Shown: piece after piece, positions 22,700 to 33,183 of the stretch
Position numbering within the stretch: position 1 is the first letter of the stretch
Layout: each line of letters begins with the position of its first letter
From: Perkinsus olseni
Lineage: Eukaryota; Perkinsozoa; Perkinsida
Assembly: GCA_013115125.1 (NCBI GenBank)
Contig: JABANN010000067.1
Coordinates: 1 to 64,000 of the forward strand
Length of the DNA: 64,000 nucleotides
Reading direction: 5' to 3'
Notes under the pieces: generated by a model
Seen by the model: the letters and a program-made list of their open reading frames with translations, nothing else
What the model was told of the DNA's origin: nothing
The model's database searches: none
Translations under genes and position numbers: made by a program

Positions 22700-25600
22700 T
22701 CAGTTGACACCTCCAAGCGAAACCAGAGTTTCACGCCAATCAACACCATAAAGCTTCTCCAGACACTCTTCAGGAAATGCCATTGCAGATAAATTGAGCT
22801 CTCGTATGGAAACGATACCTGGCAGCACGTACTTTGCATCAGCTCAGCCGCAATATCTCGCGAGACAAGTTCTAGGGATGACCGGGTTATCGAACGACGC
22901 CGACTGCACACGATAGAGATTGGCTCATCCTGACCCACTAGTCTTATGAGGAACCATGCACCCCATCAGTTTCAGGTCTCTCACCGCCCACCAGTCCTCG
23001 TCGTACCTGAGAGATAATTCCCTCACCATTGTTCGGAGACAGAACGAGACATCCTGACTACAAGTCCAGGTGAACTGAAACGAAGTCTCTCGAGTCATCC
23101 CGCTCATCTGATGAGAACCGCACGGGGTCCCATCCAGAGTAGTCGGCACAAATGCGGAGGACTTTGGAATCCCTGAAACACTTAGCCGGCCCCAAAATCG
23201 CGATTATAAGGGAGACTTATCACCACTGATCCACAGCTGCAATGTATCTCCTCCGACCACCGGCAAAAGTCCGTCTAGAAAGCTCCTCAGCAATCCTCGC
23301 CCAGTCCCTAGAGTCAACCACGAGGTCCACATCTCGGGTATGTGGGAGATGGTCATTATCGCGAACGGCACCTAGAGGACGCAAATTGAAATCCGAGTTG
23401 CATGAAAATCTTACCAAGCAATGTCCCATACATTGCCATATATGATACTCCTAGGGAATCGACGACCTCTAGTACGTCTCGAAGTATTTGGTGGAGAAGA
23501 TCCGAACAGCATAGCGTGCCAAGGTTGGGAGCCGCATCAGATATCTGCATTCGTCATCAGCACACCAAGTTGGGTGATCATGGACTATCACCCCATCTCC
23601 GAGTCGTTCCCGATAGCTCTTGTTGCACTCCCCCACTCTGCTACACGGAGGTGTTCGGCAGAGAAGGTCTGCGGAAGTACTCGCACCTAGCGGCTCACTG
23701 ATCGTCGGGAGAGTCACTACTCCCGCTGAGAGCGCGCTGTAGACCCGGGCCTGGTGAATGGCTCTCAAAAGGGTATCAGGAATTCGCTGACTGTCGCTCG
23801 TGGCGTTCTCGAGTTGTCCCCGGATATATTGCTTGATAACAGCAATAGTAATGGCGATCTGCAGACACTCAAGCCACTTGCCAGTAGCTAGAGGGAGGAC
23901 GAATGGTGCCACCAGAGGCACCCAAGGCAGTACCTCGTTCAGTGTATCGTACAGGCGTTGAACGAATGTCGATGGCCGCGATGTCGGACGATACAAAGGA
24001 GAAAGTTCTACCGCAGAATCTACGAGTTTTCGGGTGCCAATTGTCCACGTGCTCAGGTCGAAGTAACCTTCCCTAGTCACACCACCGGTGACCCATAGGT
24101 TCTCTTCGTAAACTGCAGCACCCGCAGCCAGTCGAACGCCTTGAGGGAAGGTGGGGGACTTGTACCACTTAGGGTGGGACGCAGACAAGTCAGCAAGAAA
24201 GATGCTATCTAGGCCCACCACAGCTACCCAGTAGGCTTCCTCCAGTGATACCAATGTGGGGTTTGTGTGGATGGATCGGAAGGGTATAGGAGAACAGGAC
24301 CATCGAGCAAGGGATGATTCGGCTGCGCAGAAGAGGCCAGAATCGACAGCGAGTACGGCGACTTTATCCATTGCCATAGCTGAGCTGATGCACCCCTCGA
24401 ACGGTAACTCGATCTTCTCTTCTTCCCAATAGCTCTCACTATTGCGAGTCCAGGCGTCTCGCAGGAGAATCCCATCCCAAGATCGACCAGACAGGATCGT
24501 GACGATTCCGGAAGAGAGTTCTATCGATCCGTGGCAGTATCTCTTGACCACCCTGTCAGGAACTCTATTCGCAATACAAACGACCGAACCGTTGTCTTTA
24601 AGAACGCACTTCGTTGATACAGGCCGGTCGAAATCCGTGAGTCCACCGAATATTTCCACGGTATCCCCTTGCGACACTGCCTGGTGGTAGCTGGAAGCAT
24701 CGACATGCCCCTCGACAGACAAAGACTGCCAATGCTTGATCGAGTCGTTGTAGAGCCATACATCGGCAAGCCGTCCCAATGGAATATCTCGGAGTACCAC
24801 CGACCCATGCCGCCCGTTGAGACCAACTTCACGAGACATGTACGAATTAGTAAAGGTATTGTTCACAAGGCCATGACCTCCAATAAGGAGGAGACGGCCT
24901 TCGACGACCACTAAACTGTGGCCAGCACGTGGAGACCAATCGGTGGCCCGATAGCCGACACGGCACCATTCTTTTGAAGGAGCTGGACACTCCCAGGACT
25001 TCACCTTCTTCCTGGCAGCGACGAGTGCAACAGTATTGAACTGCGACTCATGGTAAACTATCCGCGACTCACAACTCTGACTCGACAGCTGGCATCTACC
25101 AGAGCGTACGTCGTAGCTCCCTGACTGACAAAGGCTCTCTTCCAAGCAGTAAGATGAACATTTCTGGAGATCGTTGGTGAAACGATTCAGCAAGTCCTGC
25201 CAAACGTCGCAGCGCGCTCCAAGTGGGATGTAATCGAATTTGCCGGGCAAATCTGAAGGCTGCATCGAGTTATCCGAGTCGCTGGGGCGATACCCACCGT
25301 GAAGGGGGCAAGTAGACACACTGTTAGGTAGGGGAGTCATACCATCGTATGAGAGGCCACGAGCCCAAACGACGCCGATGGCTAAGTATCGCAGCCCATC
25401 ACAAGCAGCACACTGCTGGGGAACCGTGACACGAGGTGTCCATACCGGAGCTGGGTATTCCTGCTGACGCACTTCAAGTGCCTCAATGAGATCTGTGGAG
25501 CCGATGACTTTGAGAGCCTTCGAGAGAGCAGGCGCGTCTATGAGCAGGCTAGACAAGACTAGCCAAAGCCGCTCCTCCTCGGAGTGAGCCCACGCACTTG

Positions 25601-25946
25601 CCGATGCTGGCCGACCGATGTTCCTGGACGAACCCACCGATGGCATGCAGGCCTGTCTTATCTCGCGAGATTGAGCTCGGATGAGCTCTAAGATCATCGA
25701 TGACTCTGCACCAACGCCAGCTGGGCATACCAGGACATATTTTCTGACAGACTGTGCCAAGGAATGATGCACCGGTGGTACGCACGAAGAGTCGCGCCCG
25801 GTAGACCACGGTGGCCTCGTTTGCCAGGACGTAAAATCGAAATCAAAAGTACCCTCCGGAAGGCCAAACTTGGAGCTCGGTTCGTAGTTTGGCGTGTGTG
25901 GGAGCAGCTGTTCAACATACAGTGAAAATAGTAGGGAGAACTTCAT
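22700..25946 (-). CDS. Signal peptide-Kelch-transmembrane-LicD fusion protein
   Basis: A long first exon starts at ATG 25946 with a hydrophobic leader (MKFSLLFSLYVEQLLP). A Cys-rich segment around residues 170-300 (CAACDGL, CSSYCLEESLCQSG) is followed by Kelch repeats from about residue 335 (RAGHSLVVVEGRLLLIGGHG, VEIFGGL, LWVTGGV) and a hydrophobic segment near residue 710. Short exons then carry the LicD/fukutin-type phosphotransferase signature: MYGTLLG at 23430-23410 joins, across an intron of about 45 bases, to AVRDNDHLPHTRDVDLVV at 23370-23310. Later exons give DEDWWA (near 23010) and YVLPGIVSIREL with CLEKLYGVDWRETL, a typical LicD C-terminus, stop at 22700. LicD enzymes transfer phosphocholine or sugar phosphates onto glycans. 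A secretory-pathway location is likely. Junctions between the long exon and the LicD exons, and around 23200-22850, are uncertain. Confidence 0.7.
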
Positions 25947-27228
25947 GACAAAGTTCTAAAGTAAAGGAACAGAGTTCTGGCGAGCTCGACACAGAGCCCA
26001 TATTCAAAGTCGAAGGACACGCACTTCGAGCCGGCACCGGTGTTGGACCCCAAACGGATACACGCGGATTATGAACAATCAACCATCAGTGATAGACTAT
26101 AAGATTTCCCTTGAGTTTTGAATGCGACTTACCAATCACGGATGCAGGCTTGACATGGTTGCTGTGCGATTGTGGTTAGTAACCACTGCCAGTGGTGACC
26201 ACTGAGTGTTCCACTGGCTGAGTCCGAGCGGAGTGAAATCGACCCAACGATGCTGGAACTATCCGGAAATGAATGCCGTGTAATACTGCACAGACATTCT
26301 TGATAGTAAAAAAAGATTGGCTGGGAGTGCTCGAGAGCGACTTGGGACTCAAGAAAAAGCCAACAAGTAATGCTGTCCCGGAGAGCCACTCGGGGGTCGC
26401 AGTGTTCTACACTTTGAACACAACTCTGCAAACCAGAGTTCTACAGCAGGGCATTATCCAGCGTCACCATTGCTACGGACAACAAAGTTCATCCGAGTTG
26501 TTATTGACTATCACGAAATGGCATGAGCATGCTCGGAATTGCCTTTATCGAATCATCTTCGTTGACCCTGATGACGGCGACTCAGCGAATCTGACTACTT
26601 CTTCCTTGGCTTCCAACGTGGCGGTGACTCAGCCCCGGACGCTGTTGAGTGCTGGTTCCAAGACTGCAAACACCTCTGGGCTGAAAACACAAGAAGATCC
26701 TCAGTGAGTAACGCACCCTTTGCCAAAGAAAGGCGGGATGCCACTTTGGCCCCTCGATGCTCTCTTCTAAACCAACAAGTCAAAGGGCGCTGCACTAACC
26801 GCGACGTTATACTGTTCCGACTAGCTCAAAGTTCGTACTTTTACGAGGGTAGCGATGATCCTGCGAGGATGCTGTATGTTTAAATCGCTGATCCTATCTT
26901 GCTCCGACACGAAGCTACGGTAGAGCTGAGCTAAGTAGCGGGTGATGAGAAAAAACCGAGTAAAGATTGGACTCCAAATGGCAAAACCCGGGTGTTGTGT
27001 TCTCAATCAGTCAGCCTCATCACAATGCTGCACGACGAGGTTATTCACTTCCAGTGAAACTCTGCATCTACACACTGAGAGCTACACATGATAAACTTCA
27101 TATTGATACTAAACACAGATCCGAGCGGTACTGATACTGATAAATGCTCAAGAAAAAGAGCGATGACTGCGTCGAAGCGACTGATGTATGGATCATGCTG
27201 AACTCCGGGAAGTATGACGAAATCAAGT
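25947..27228. other. Region without a recognised gene
   Basis: Holds the upstream region of the Kelch-LicD gene and the 3' flank of member H. A plus-strand open stretch at 26273-26707 (about 144 codons) has no recognisable domain; its status is unclear. Nothing else seen. Confidence 0.45.
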
Positions 27229-29675
27229 TCATTCGAGCTTCACTACTTTGCTCGACAACACGGAAGAATTCCCGGTTGGGTCGTCATTCGACCTGAGGAA
27301 TGCAGTCAGATGACGTAAGCAGCAGTAGCCGCGAATATCCGAGGCAAGCAGGAATGACCCTCAACCGCGACTCTGTGGTGTAGGCAATGCTGGTCCACGA
27401 TCGTATGCTCTCTCCCAATCCACTTTCTCTTTCGAGACAGGAGCTCCCGCGGGTCAGGTCCTGCCGGTGAGGCGGGAAAAATCGCAGCTCGAAGCACCGA
27501 ACAATTCACCACTGATGAGTCACCAGTATCCTGTTGTGATTGCGTCTACTGCAGAAGTCATCAGAATGGGATAGAAGTCCAGACTCAGTCTACACAAGTC
27601 TGCAGAAGTTGCACACTCACAACTTCTCCTTTGGCATCAAGCCAACCAAGGTCTGTGGCGGTGAGTTCTTCAATATGCAATAATGCGGGGCATCCCCAAC
27701 TCTGTCCTATTTCATTAAAGGTGTGGACGGAAGTCCAGGCCTGAAACATTAACCCGATCAGACCTTAGTACCACTGCGAATGTACACTGCAACGCGCTGT
27801 CCACGATACAATGATTCTTCGTGCTGGGCGAGGCTCGCTGAGCGAGCAGAACTCGAAGCCAGGTAAAGTGAGTTCCGTTGACGTTGGGTGATCCGTCACA
27901 GCAGAAATAGCACAACCAGTCCCTAAATTAAAAGCAAACTCACAATAGTCCTCTCGGGGTCTTTATGATTCAGCAACCTCATCTTCAACTTGACAGGGGT
28001 GGTAGCTTGGCCCGCTAAAAAAGCGTGATCGAACTAGCGTCGTTCGATGTGCCGGCGATACACTGCGGCCCGTATCATACCTCGCACTCTCAGTAGGTGA
28101 ATGTATGCGGCAAGGCTGAGCTGCCCATCTTCGGATCTGATACCACCGGGGTAAACTGCCACCTGAACAGACATAGAATGGGATGCGTAGACAAATTACG
28201 AACAATGCGAACCCACCTGGAATTTATGGTTTCCCTTCCATGTCGGTGGGGACTTGAATTCATCACCCGGATCATACTCTTGACGACCATCAAAGCGGAC
28301 CTCATGCCACTCGGGCTTCAGAGGGTTTAGGTCCTCTCCTACGATCTGGGCTCGAGAAACCTAGCAAAAAGCGAGACATTCGATCATGGATTATACCACG
28401 ACGAATACAACTCGAAGTTCGTGTTTGAGTGGAATCTCATCGTTATCATGCATGGGATGAACTCGGATAGATCTCGAACGCACTAACTCGTCATCCTGGT
28501 CAGAACAACCCGTCCCCACCGAAAGCACGGGGGACTTCTCCTGTATGGCAACTTGCCCATTCGGAAGTGTTACCGCAGCCCTTAAGACCTAACAGACAAA
28601 CACTGTGCGATAAACTGAGCACTAATTTTTTGACAAACGAGGAACTGACACCGCATAACTCGGTGTTCCTTAGTTATCACAAGGTTCCCGCCTTCATCCA
28701 GCCATCCCTCCGCGGGATTCAATATTTCAGGTACCGTTAGCAAGTCCCAGCCCATTCCCCGGTTCTTCTCGCAGAATTTGTGCACGCCAGACATTACCTA
28801 CGATGGTTCTAGGGGAATCAGTCAGTCCAGGAACGGACTGATAATCGCCAACACCAAGAAAACTCACTGCAGATGATGGCATAAATCGAAGCTCCACTAA
28901 CAGCAGAATTTGCACAACATTTCCGGAGAGAGAACGACCGAGAACCACTCACTCCGCTTCGTATAACCCACTCACAAATGACTCGCTGAAGTCCTCCTGA
29001 TTGATAACACTGATTTGACATTTAACCCCAGCAAATTGACACTGTAGACCAAACCTGCGAGTAATATCATCAGGAATATCCCGATGGCATTCACGTCACT
29101 GCGAAAAAGCAAGGAACTCTGGGATATAAACCCAATTGACACGTTAATCTATCTCTATTCAGCTTACCTTTCCTTCCTTGCCATTCAACATAAGCAGTTA
29201 AATACCGCGGTACACGCCGTGTATCGCCGCGAGGGAAAACGAGTAACTAGCAGAGCGAAGATTGGGGGACTACTGGAGCAGAAGTTGGAATCGACTAGCC
29301 TCGGGCGAACACCAATCCAACGCCCTCTCTCTGCTTGTGCGACAAACCCGAACCCGAACTTTGAACTGCATCATGCAGTGAACATCCCGTGATAACAGAA
29401 ATCTCCGTCAAAACACCGCAGCTCGTTTACTGAGCGAACACACTACTAATGAAAGAAGATTGGTTCAATGTTTTAGCAAATACATCGGTTAGAAATATTC
29501 TTCAATATCCTATTATGCTCACCTTGAAAGTGAAGGGCCCAGTGGTTAGTGATGGGGATCGGATATGCTGTTGAAACTTGTACTTTTCGAAGTCACTGAT
29601 TTTGAACTCTAACTCATTGGGACCGCACGGTGGTATCTCACCACCTCTCTGCATCGCTGCATCACCTGAGAGCAT
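27229..29675 (-). CDS. Double MATH-domain protein, detached member H
   Basis: Start ATG at 29675 (MLSGDAAMQRGGEIPP, then LEFKISDFEKYKFQQ). A divergent MATH1 follows: 29245-29180 (LLVFPRGDTRRVPRYLTAY), 29050-28975 (VKCQISVINQEDFSESF), 28800-28685 (VHKFCEKNRGMGWDLLTVPE, EGWLDEGGNLV) and 28595-28400 (VLRAAVTLPNGQVAI). The linker exon 28360-28214 and MATH2 exons 28165-28090 (VAVYPGGIRSEDGQ), 28015-27945 (LKMRLLNHKDPERTIV), 27745-27625 (QAWTSVHTF, SWGCPALLHI, LGWLDAKGEV) and 27515-27400 (VLRAAIFPASPAGPDP) are close to the array copies. The last exon ends SSKVVKLE, stop at 27229. The first half is unlike the array while the second half is nearly the array type, so H may be a mosaic. The junction between the 28595-28400 exon and the linker exon is not settled. 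Confidence 0.65.
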
Positions 29676-30750
29676 GGTGAGGGTGAATACTGAGGTAGTA
29701 CACTAAGAACGGCTCCTACTAACACATCCCTCGGCAACAAGGCTCAGTCGCGGAAGGCACCTTGATGACTGGCGCCTGTTCGTGGATCGGAACTCTGACA
29801 ACACAAAAGAGCATCTGAATTAGGGTCCGAGGGCCCATCAGCAGGGCGGGCATGTTATTCAAGCCCTCACGTGGTCCAATGCAAGATTTCTTCTCCCTCG
29901 CAATAATCGCTTATCACCCGTCTATTACCAGCAGTATCATCATTCTCGCTAGTCGTACAGACTTCCTTCGGGACGTTTGAACTCATCTCGACTGTTCGTG
30001 ATCAATCCTTCAGGCAGCACACGGATGTAGATATCCTCGGCTCGAAAAGAAAAACTTCAAAAATGATCACAACCACAACAAACGTAGTGACTTCATTCCA
30101 CAGCTAAACTAAGGCTTCGCGCGAAGAGGATCCACACCCCCAACTCTGAGAGACTTTGTTTTGAAGGGAAATACTCAGCGCAAGGATGGTGCATGCAGAA
30201 ATGGGAAAGTCCAGTTTCCCGATGTACTCGTGCATCGCTTTTCTGGCGTTTCTCTGAAGTCGCTTCACTGAGTCGCGCCCTACGCAGGATAGGCCGAGCG
30301 GATTCAAAGGTCTAAAAGATAGCCACGTTGGTACTCATTAACCACGGATGTCATCCAAGTGCGATTATTTCCTACGCTCCATTCACTTTAATTGACGTGG
30401 AGCATACTACCCGCAGAACAGGGAATGAATTCAAGATCACAGCAAAGATGGCAGTGCCAATCAGTTGCTCACAGAGAATATTAAACGGTATATTTGATCT
30501 ACCAGATTATGCGTATCGCCCTTGTGTCGTGTGCACCCGGTAACAGTTGGACCATCATATCCCCCATCAATTACTTCTACTAAGCACGACAAAGGATATC
30601 AAACTTCACAACCAGTATCAAAACTAGACCCACTCTAGCAATCAATGACGATGCGCCACGTAATAATCAGCAAGATACGATGCATCAAGCTGTGTACTCA
30701 GTAAAAATGTCTTCACGATAGAAATGGACTATATCATCTTCATACGGGAC
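29676..30750. other. Spacer with a MATH-exon relic
   Basis: A minus-strand stretch at 30180-30104 (LQNKVSQSWGCGSSSREALV) resembles the SWGCP exon of the MATH units, and may be a relic of another unit. The rest shows no recognised coding sequence. Confidence 0.4.
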
Positions 30751-32600
30751 TTAGTGGTGGTGGACCTCCTCAGCAGGATCAAGTCTGTAGAGGTGAGGCT
30801 CGGCCTTCCTTGCCAAATGCCACTGTTGATCCACGAAGAATTGTTCGCTCTTCAGTTGTGCTGCGGGGGCGGGGAGCTAACACAGCAAGAAATCCAGGTT
30901 TGCAACCGAGAGGAAGTATTCCTCACCCCGGTGGTAACTCCACGCATGTGACCGAGAGTAATCGCCATGTGGATGATATCCGGACGTCGATACCTGTGGC
31001 AACATGGTGACTCGACATACACGATCGCCAGACATACATCCTCGGTGATGCACCAAGCTCTTGCTGAACGATGTTCTCCAACGCGGAGTCAGCTTGACCC
31101 TTGGGCCAGTTCGGGGGCTTCCCCGCGTAAGTGCCCGCCGTGGCCATCATCTTCTCTTCATTAACCTACGACCACCGCTGCAAGGATTGCTGGTCTACCT
31201 CATCCCTACCGTATTGCAGTCGCCAATTGCGAAGATGTTGTGTTGCCCGGCAACCTGACGATCACCAAATTTCTGAAGAAAAATACGGCGAGAGGTCCTA
31301 CGTGGAGATAGTCATCAACTCTAATCCGTCCGCGTTGGTCGAAAGTGTGATCCGGTAGTCCACCACTGCCGCGGAGCCAGCTGGTATTAGGCTCCGCCCT
31401 TACACACGGAACACGTCACCAGTAAGTCTTCTGTATCCAACAATAGACCTACCCTGTACACCAGAAAACTAGATCAGGCTTCGCGGAGCTGCCGTCGGAG
31501 AAATGAACCACTCCGGGGTCTGCGACAGCAGAATCAGCTCGACATATAACGCTGTAGTCCTACTCTTGACGAAAGGCTTATCCTTAAACTGCTCTCTGGT
31601 GATGTCTTGTGTAGTCACCCCGGAGCGTACATAAACCTTTCACACACATGAGCGAGCAACCACTTTCCACCAACCCCTACACCAAGCTCCTTCAGTTCAG
31701 ATTCGACCTGTGAGATAAACTCCGACGGTAAAAACCTGAGGATATGACAATGAAACACGTCCGACGAGAGAATAGAACTTACCCTTCGTGGCCCTTAGAA
31801 GCTCCTGGCTTGAGAATACGATTACCCTTCGTGATGATGCTCAGCTTCTTGCTGGGATACTTCTGATTAATCTCCCCAACAATCTCGATGGCAACCGGCC
31901 CACCACCAATGAACATCTATAGTCCCGGATCACGATACCTCACACGCATCAACCTACTATGTCCTTGGCTTCCTCTATTGCCTTAGCGCTTTCCTCGTAA
32001 AAATCGAGAATCTGCTTGGTCATGGTGTAAGCTACAGAACAACAGGATGGGTCTCCGCTCAGGCCTGGCTTAGCACTCACTGACAGGGGGATCAGCAGGG
32101 CCAGTATTGACTGCTCCTGTAGCGATGACCAGGTAGTCATAGGGGATGGTCTGGCCGCCTTCAACAACCACGGCGTTGTTTGCTACGTCAAGACTGATGG
32201 CCTGATGAAGATCCATCTAATGATGCTTTACACCGCATCCCTCACCGGCTTGAAGATTTGATGTACGTTCGACTTGAACAGAGCGTTCTGCGGGATGACC
32301 ATATGCTTTCCCCACTCCGGCCTCACGCAGGCACGCACCCCGCCAAGCTGAGGGAAGGTCGCACTCTCCCCTTGGCTCCCAAGCGAGTATTACTTTATGC
32401 ACTAAACCTGCATACCGCGCTTCGATCTGTGTAACCCCAGCGAATAGATCTTGAGCCAAGATGGTAGCTCCCTGTCCGGCGTATCCTCCACCTGGGAAGT
32501 GATCATATTGTGCAAGCCCCTCAAGGAAGTTCTCACCAACAACCACAAGCTTCTTGTTGGACTGGAAGTTGCGAGGGACCGTGCTGAACATGCTACCCAT
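30751..32600 (-). CDS. AIFM2: FSP1/AIFM2-like NAD(P)H flavoprotein oxidoreductase
   Basis: About nine exons. The start at 32600 gives MGSMFSTVPRNFQSNKKLVVVG, joined to GGYAGQGATILAQDLFAG: an FAD-binding Rossmann start with Gly-x-Gly-x-x-Gly. Next come CVRPEWGKHMVIPQNALFK, then IPYDYLVIATGA (near 32130), a second dinucleotide site MFIGGGPVAIEIVGE (31915-31870), LVFWCTG, FDQRGRIRVDDYLHV, NIFAIGDCNTVGM (the conserved FAD-contact motif, 31240-31210), VNEEKMMATAGTYAGK and ITLGHMRGV, stop at 30751. Several introns are 33-45 bases. The order matches the AMID/FSP1 branch of AIF proteins, which reduce quinones at membranes and protect lipids from peroxidation. The N-terminus fits the N-myristoylation pattern Met-Gly-x-x-x-Ser, also present in human FSP1, and no transit peptide is seen. 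A bacterial-type NDH-2 role is less likely but possible. Confidence 0.85.
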
Positions 32601-32744
32601 TCCGAACGGGGGTCAAAAAAATATAGCTGACAACACAACTGCGAAAGATTCCCCTTCGTTGCCCAACTACACGCGGAGTGGAAGGGTGAATATGATACGA
32701 CGTATCAAGTGAAACAAGGTCATATTACAATGTGAGATAAATCG

Positions 32745-33170
32745 AGTAAGGCGGAGTTATACCGAACCTGAGAGACTTGTGAGGATCTAAATACTTACAG
32801 GGTCCACTCACCTCCTCGCTGCGCTCTGGCATTAGATTTGTGATCACTGGTAGGATTGGTGAGACGGTCTCGATCTTGGCGCATCTTCTCGATCTCTGCT
32901 CGGAGAGTCTGGACATATATTGGCGCGTAACTACATAGACATCACTGTATAACTTAAGTACTTCAAAGATTTCACTGTGGCTTTCCGCAGGAAAGAGAAA
33001 CACCAGGCACTTACACACACATATGATCTCCGACGAAAGACAAGAAGACCTGCAGTAGCTGCCGCATCTTCCCTTCAACCAAAGCTAGCGTCCATGGCTG
33101 CTTCCCTAACGATAGCGACAGCTCCCAAGTATTGCTAGACCGTACGTCCGAAATGCTACCTAGACATCCC
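32745..33170 (-). CDS. Small unrecognised coiled-coil gene
   Basis: Minus-strand coding segments between FSP1 and TCP11. LVEGKMRQLLQVFLSFVGDH (about 33090-33020) is followed by GTGTAAGTGCC and an intron ending GGAAAG, then SEIFEVLKLYSDVY (32970-32935), a short intron ending TCCAG, and TLRAEIEKMRQDRDRLTN (32905-32850), a charged coiled-coil. The start codon and last exon are not settled. It lies between the TCP11 stop (33184) and the FSP1 start (32600), on the same strand. Function unknown. Confidence 0.45.
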
Positions 33171-33183
33171 CGAGGCAACAACA

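Noticed and set aside
26273-26707. Plus-strand frame of about 144 codons as a gene
   Set aside because: No domain, no plausible splice partners, and composition not distinct from surrounding non-coding DNA.
1351-28334. Regularly spaced repeats considered as a CRISPR or satellite array
   Set aside because: Spacing is 2-3 kb, copies encode a conserved peptide with splice sites, and each sits in the same place of a MATH gene.
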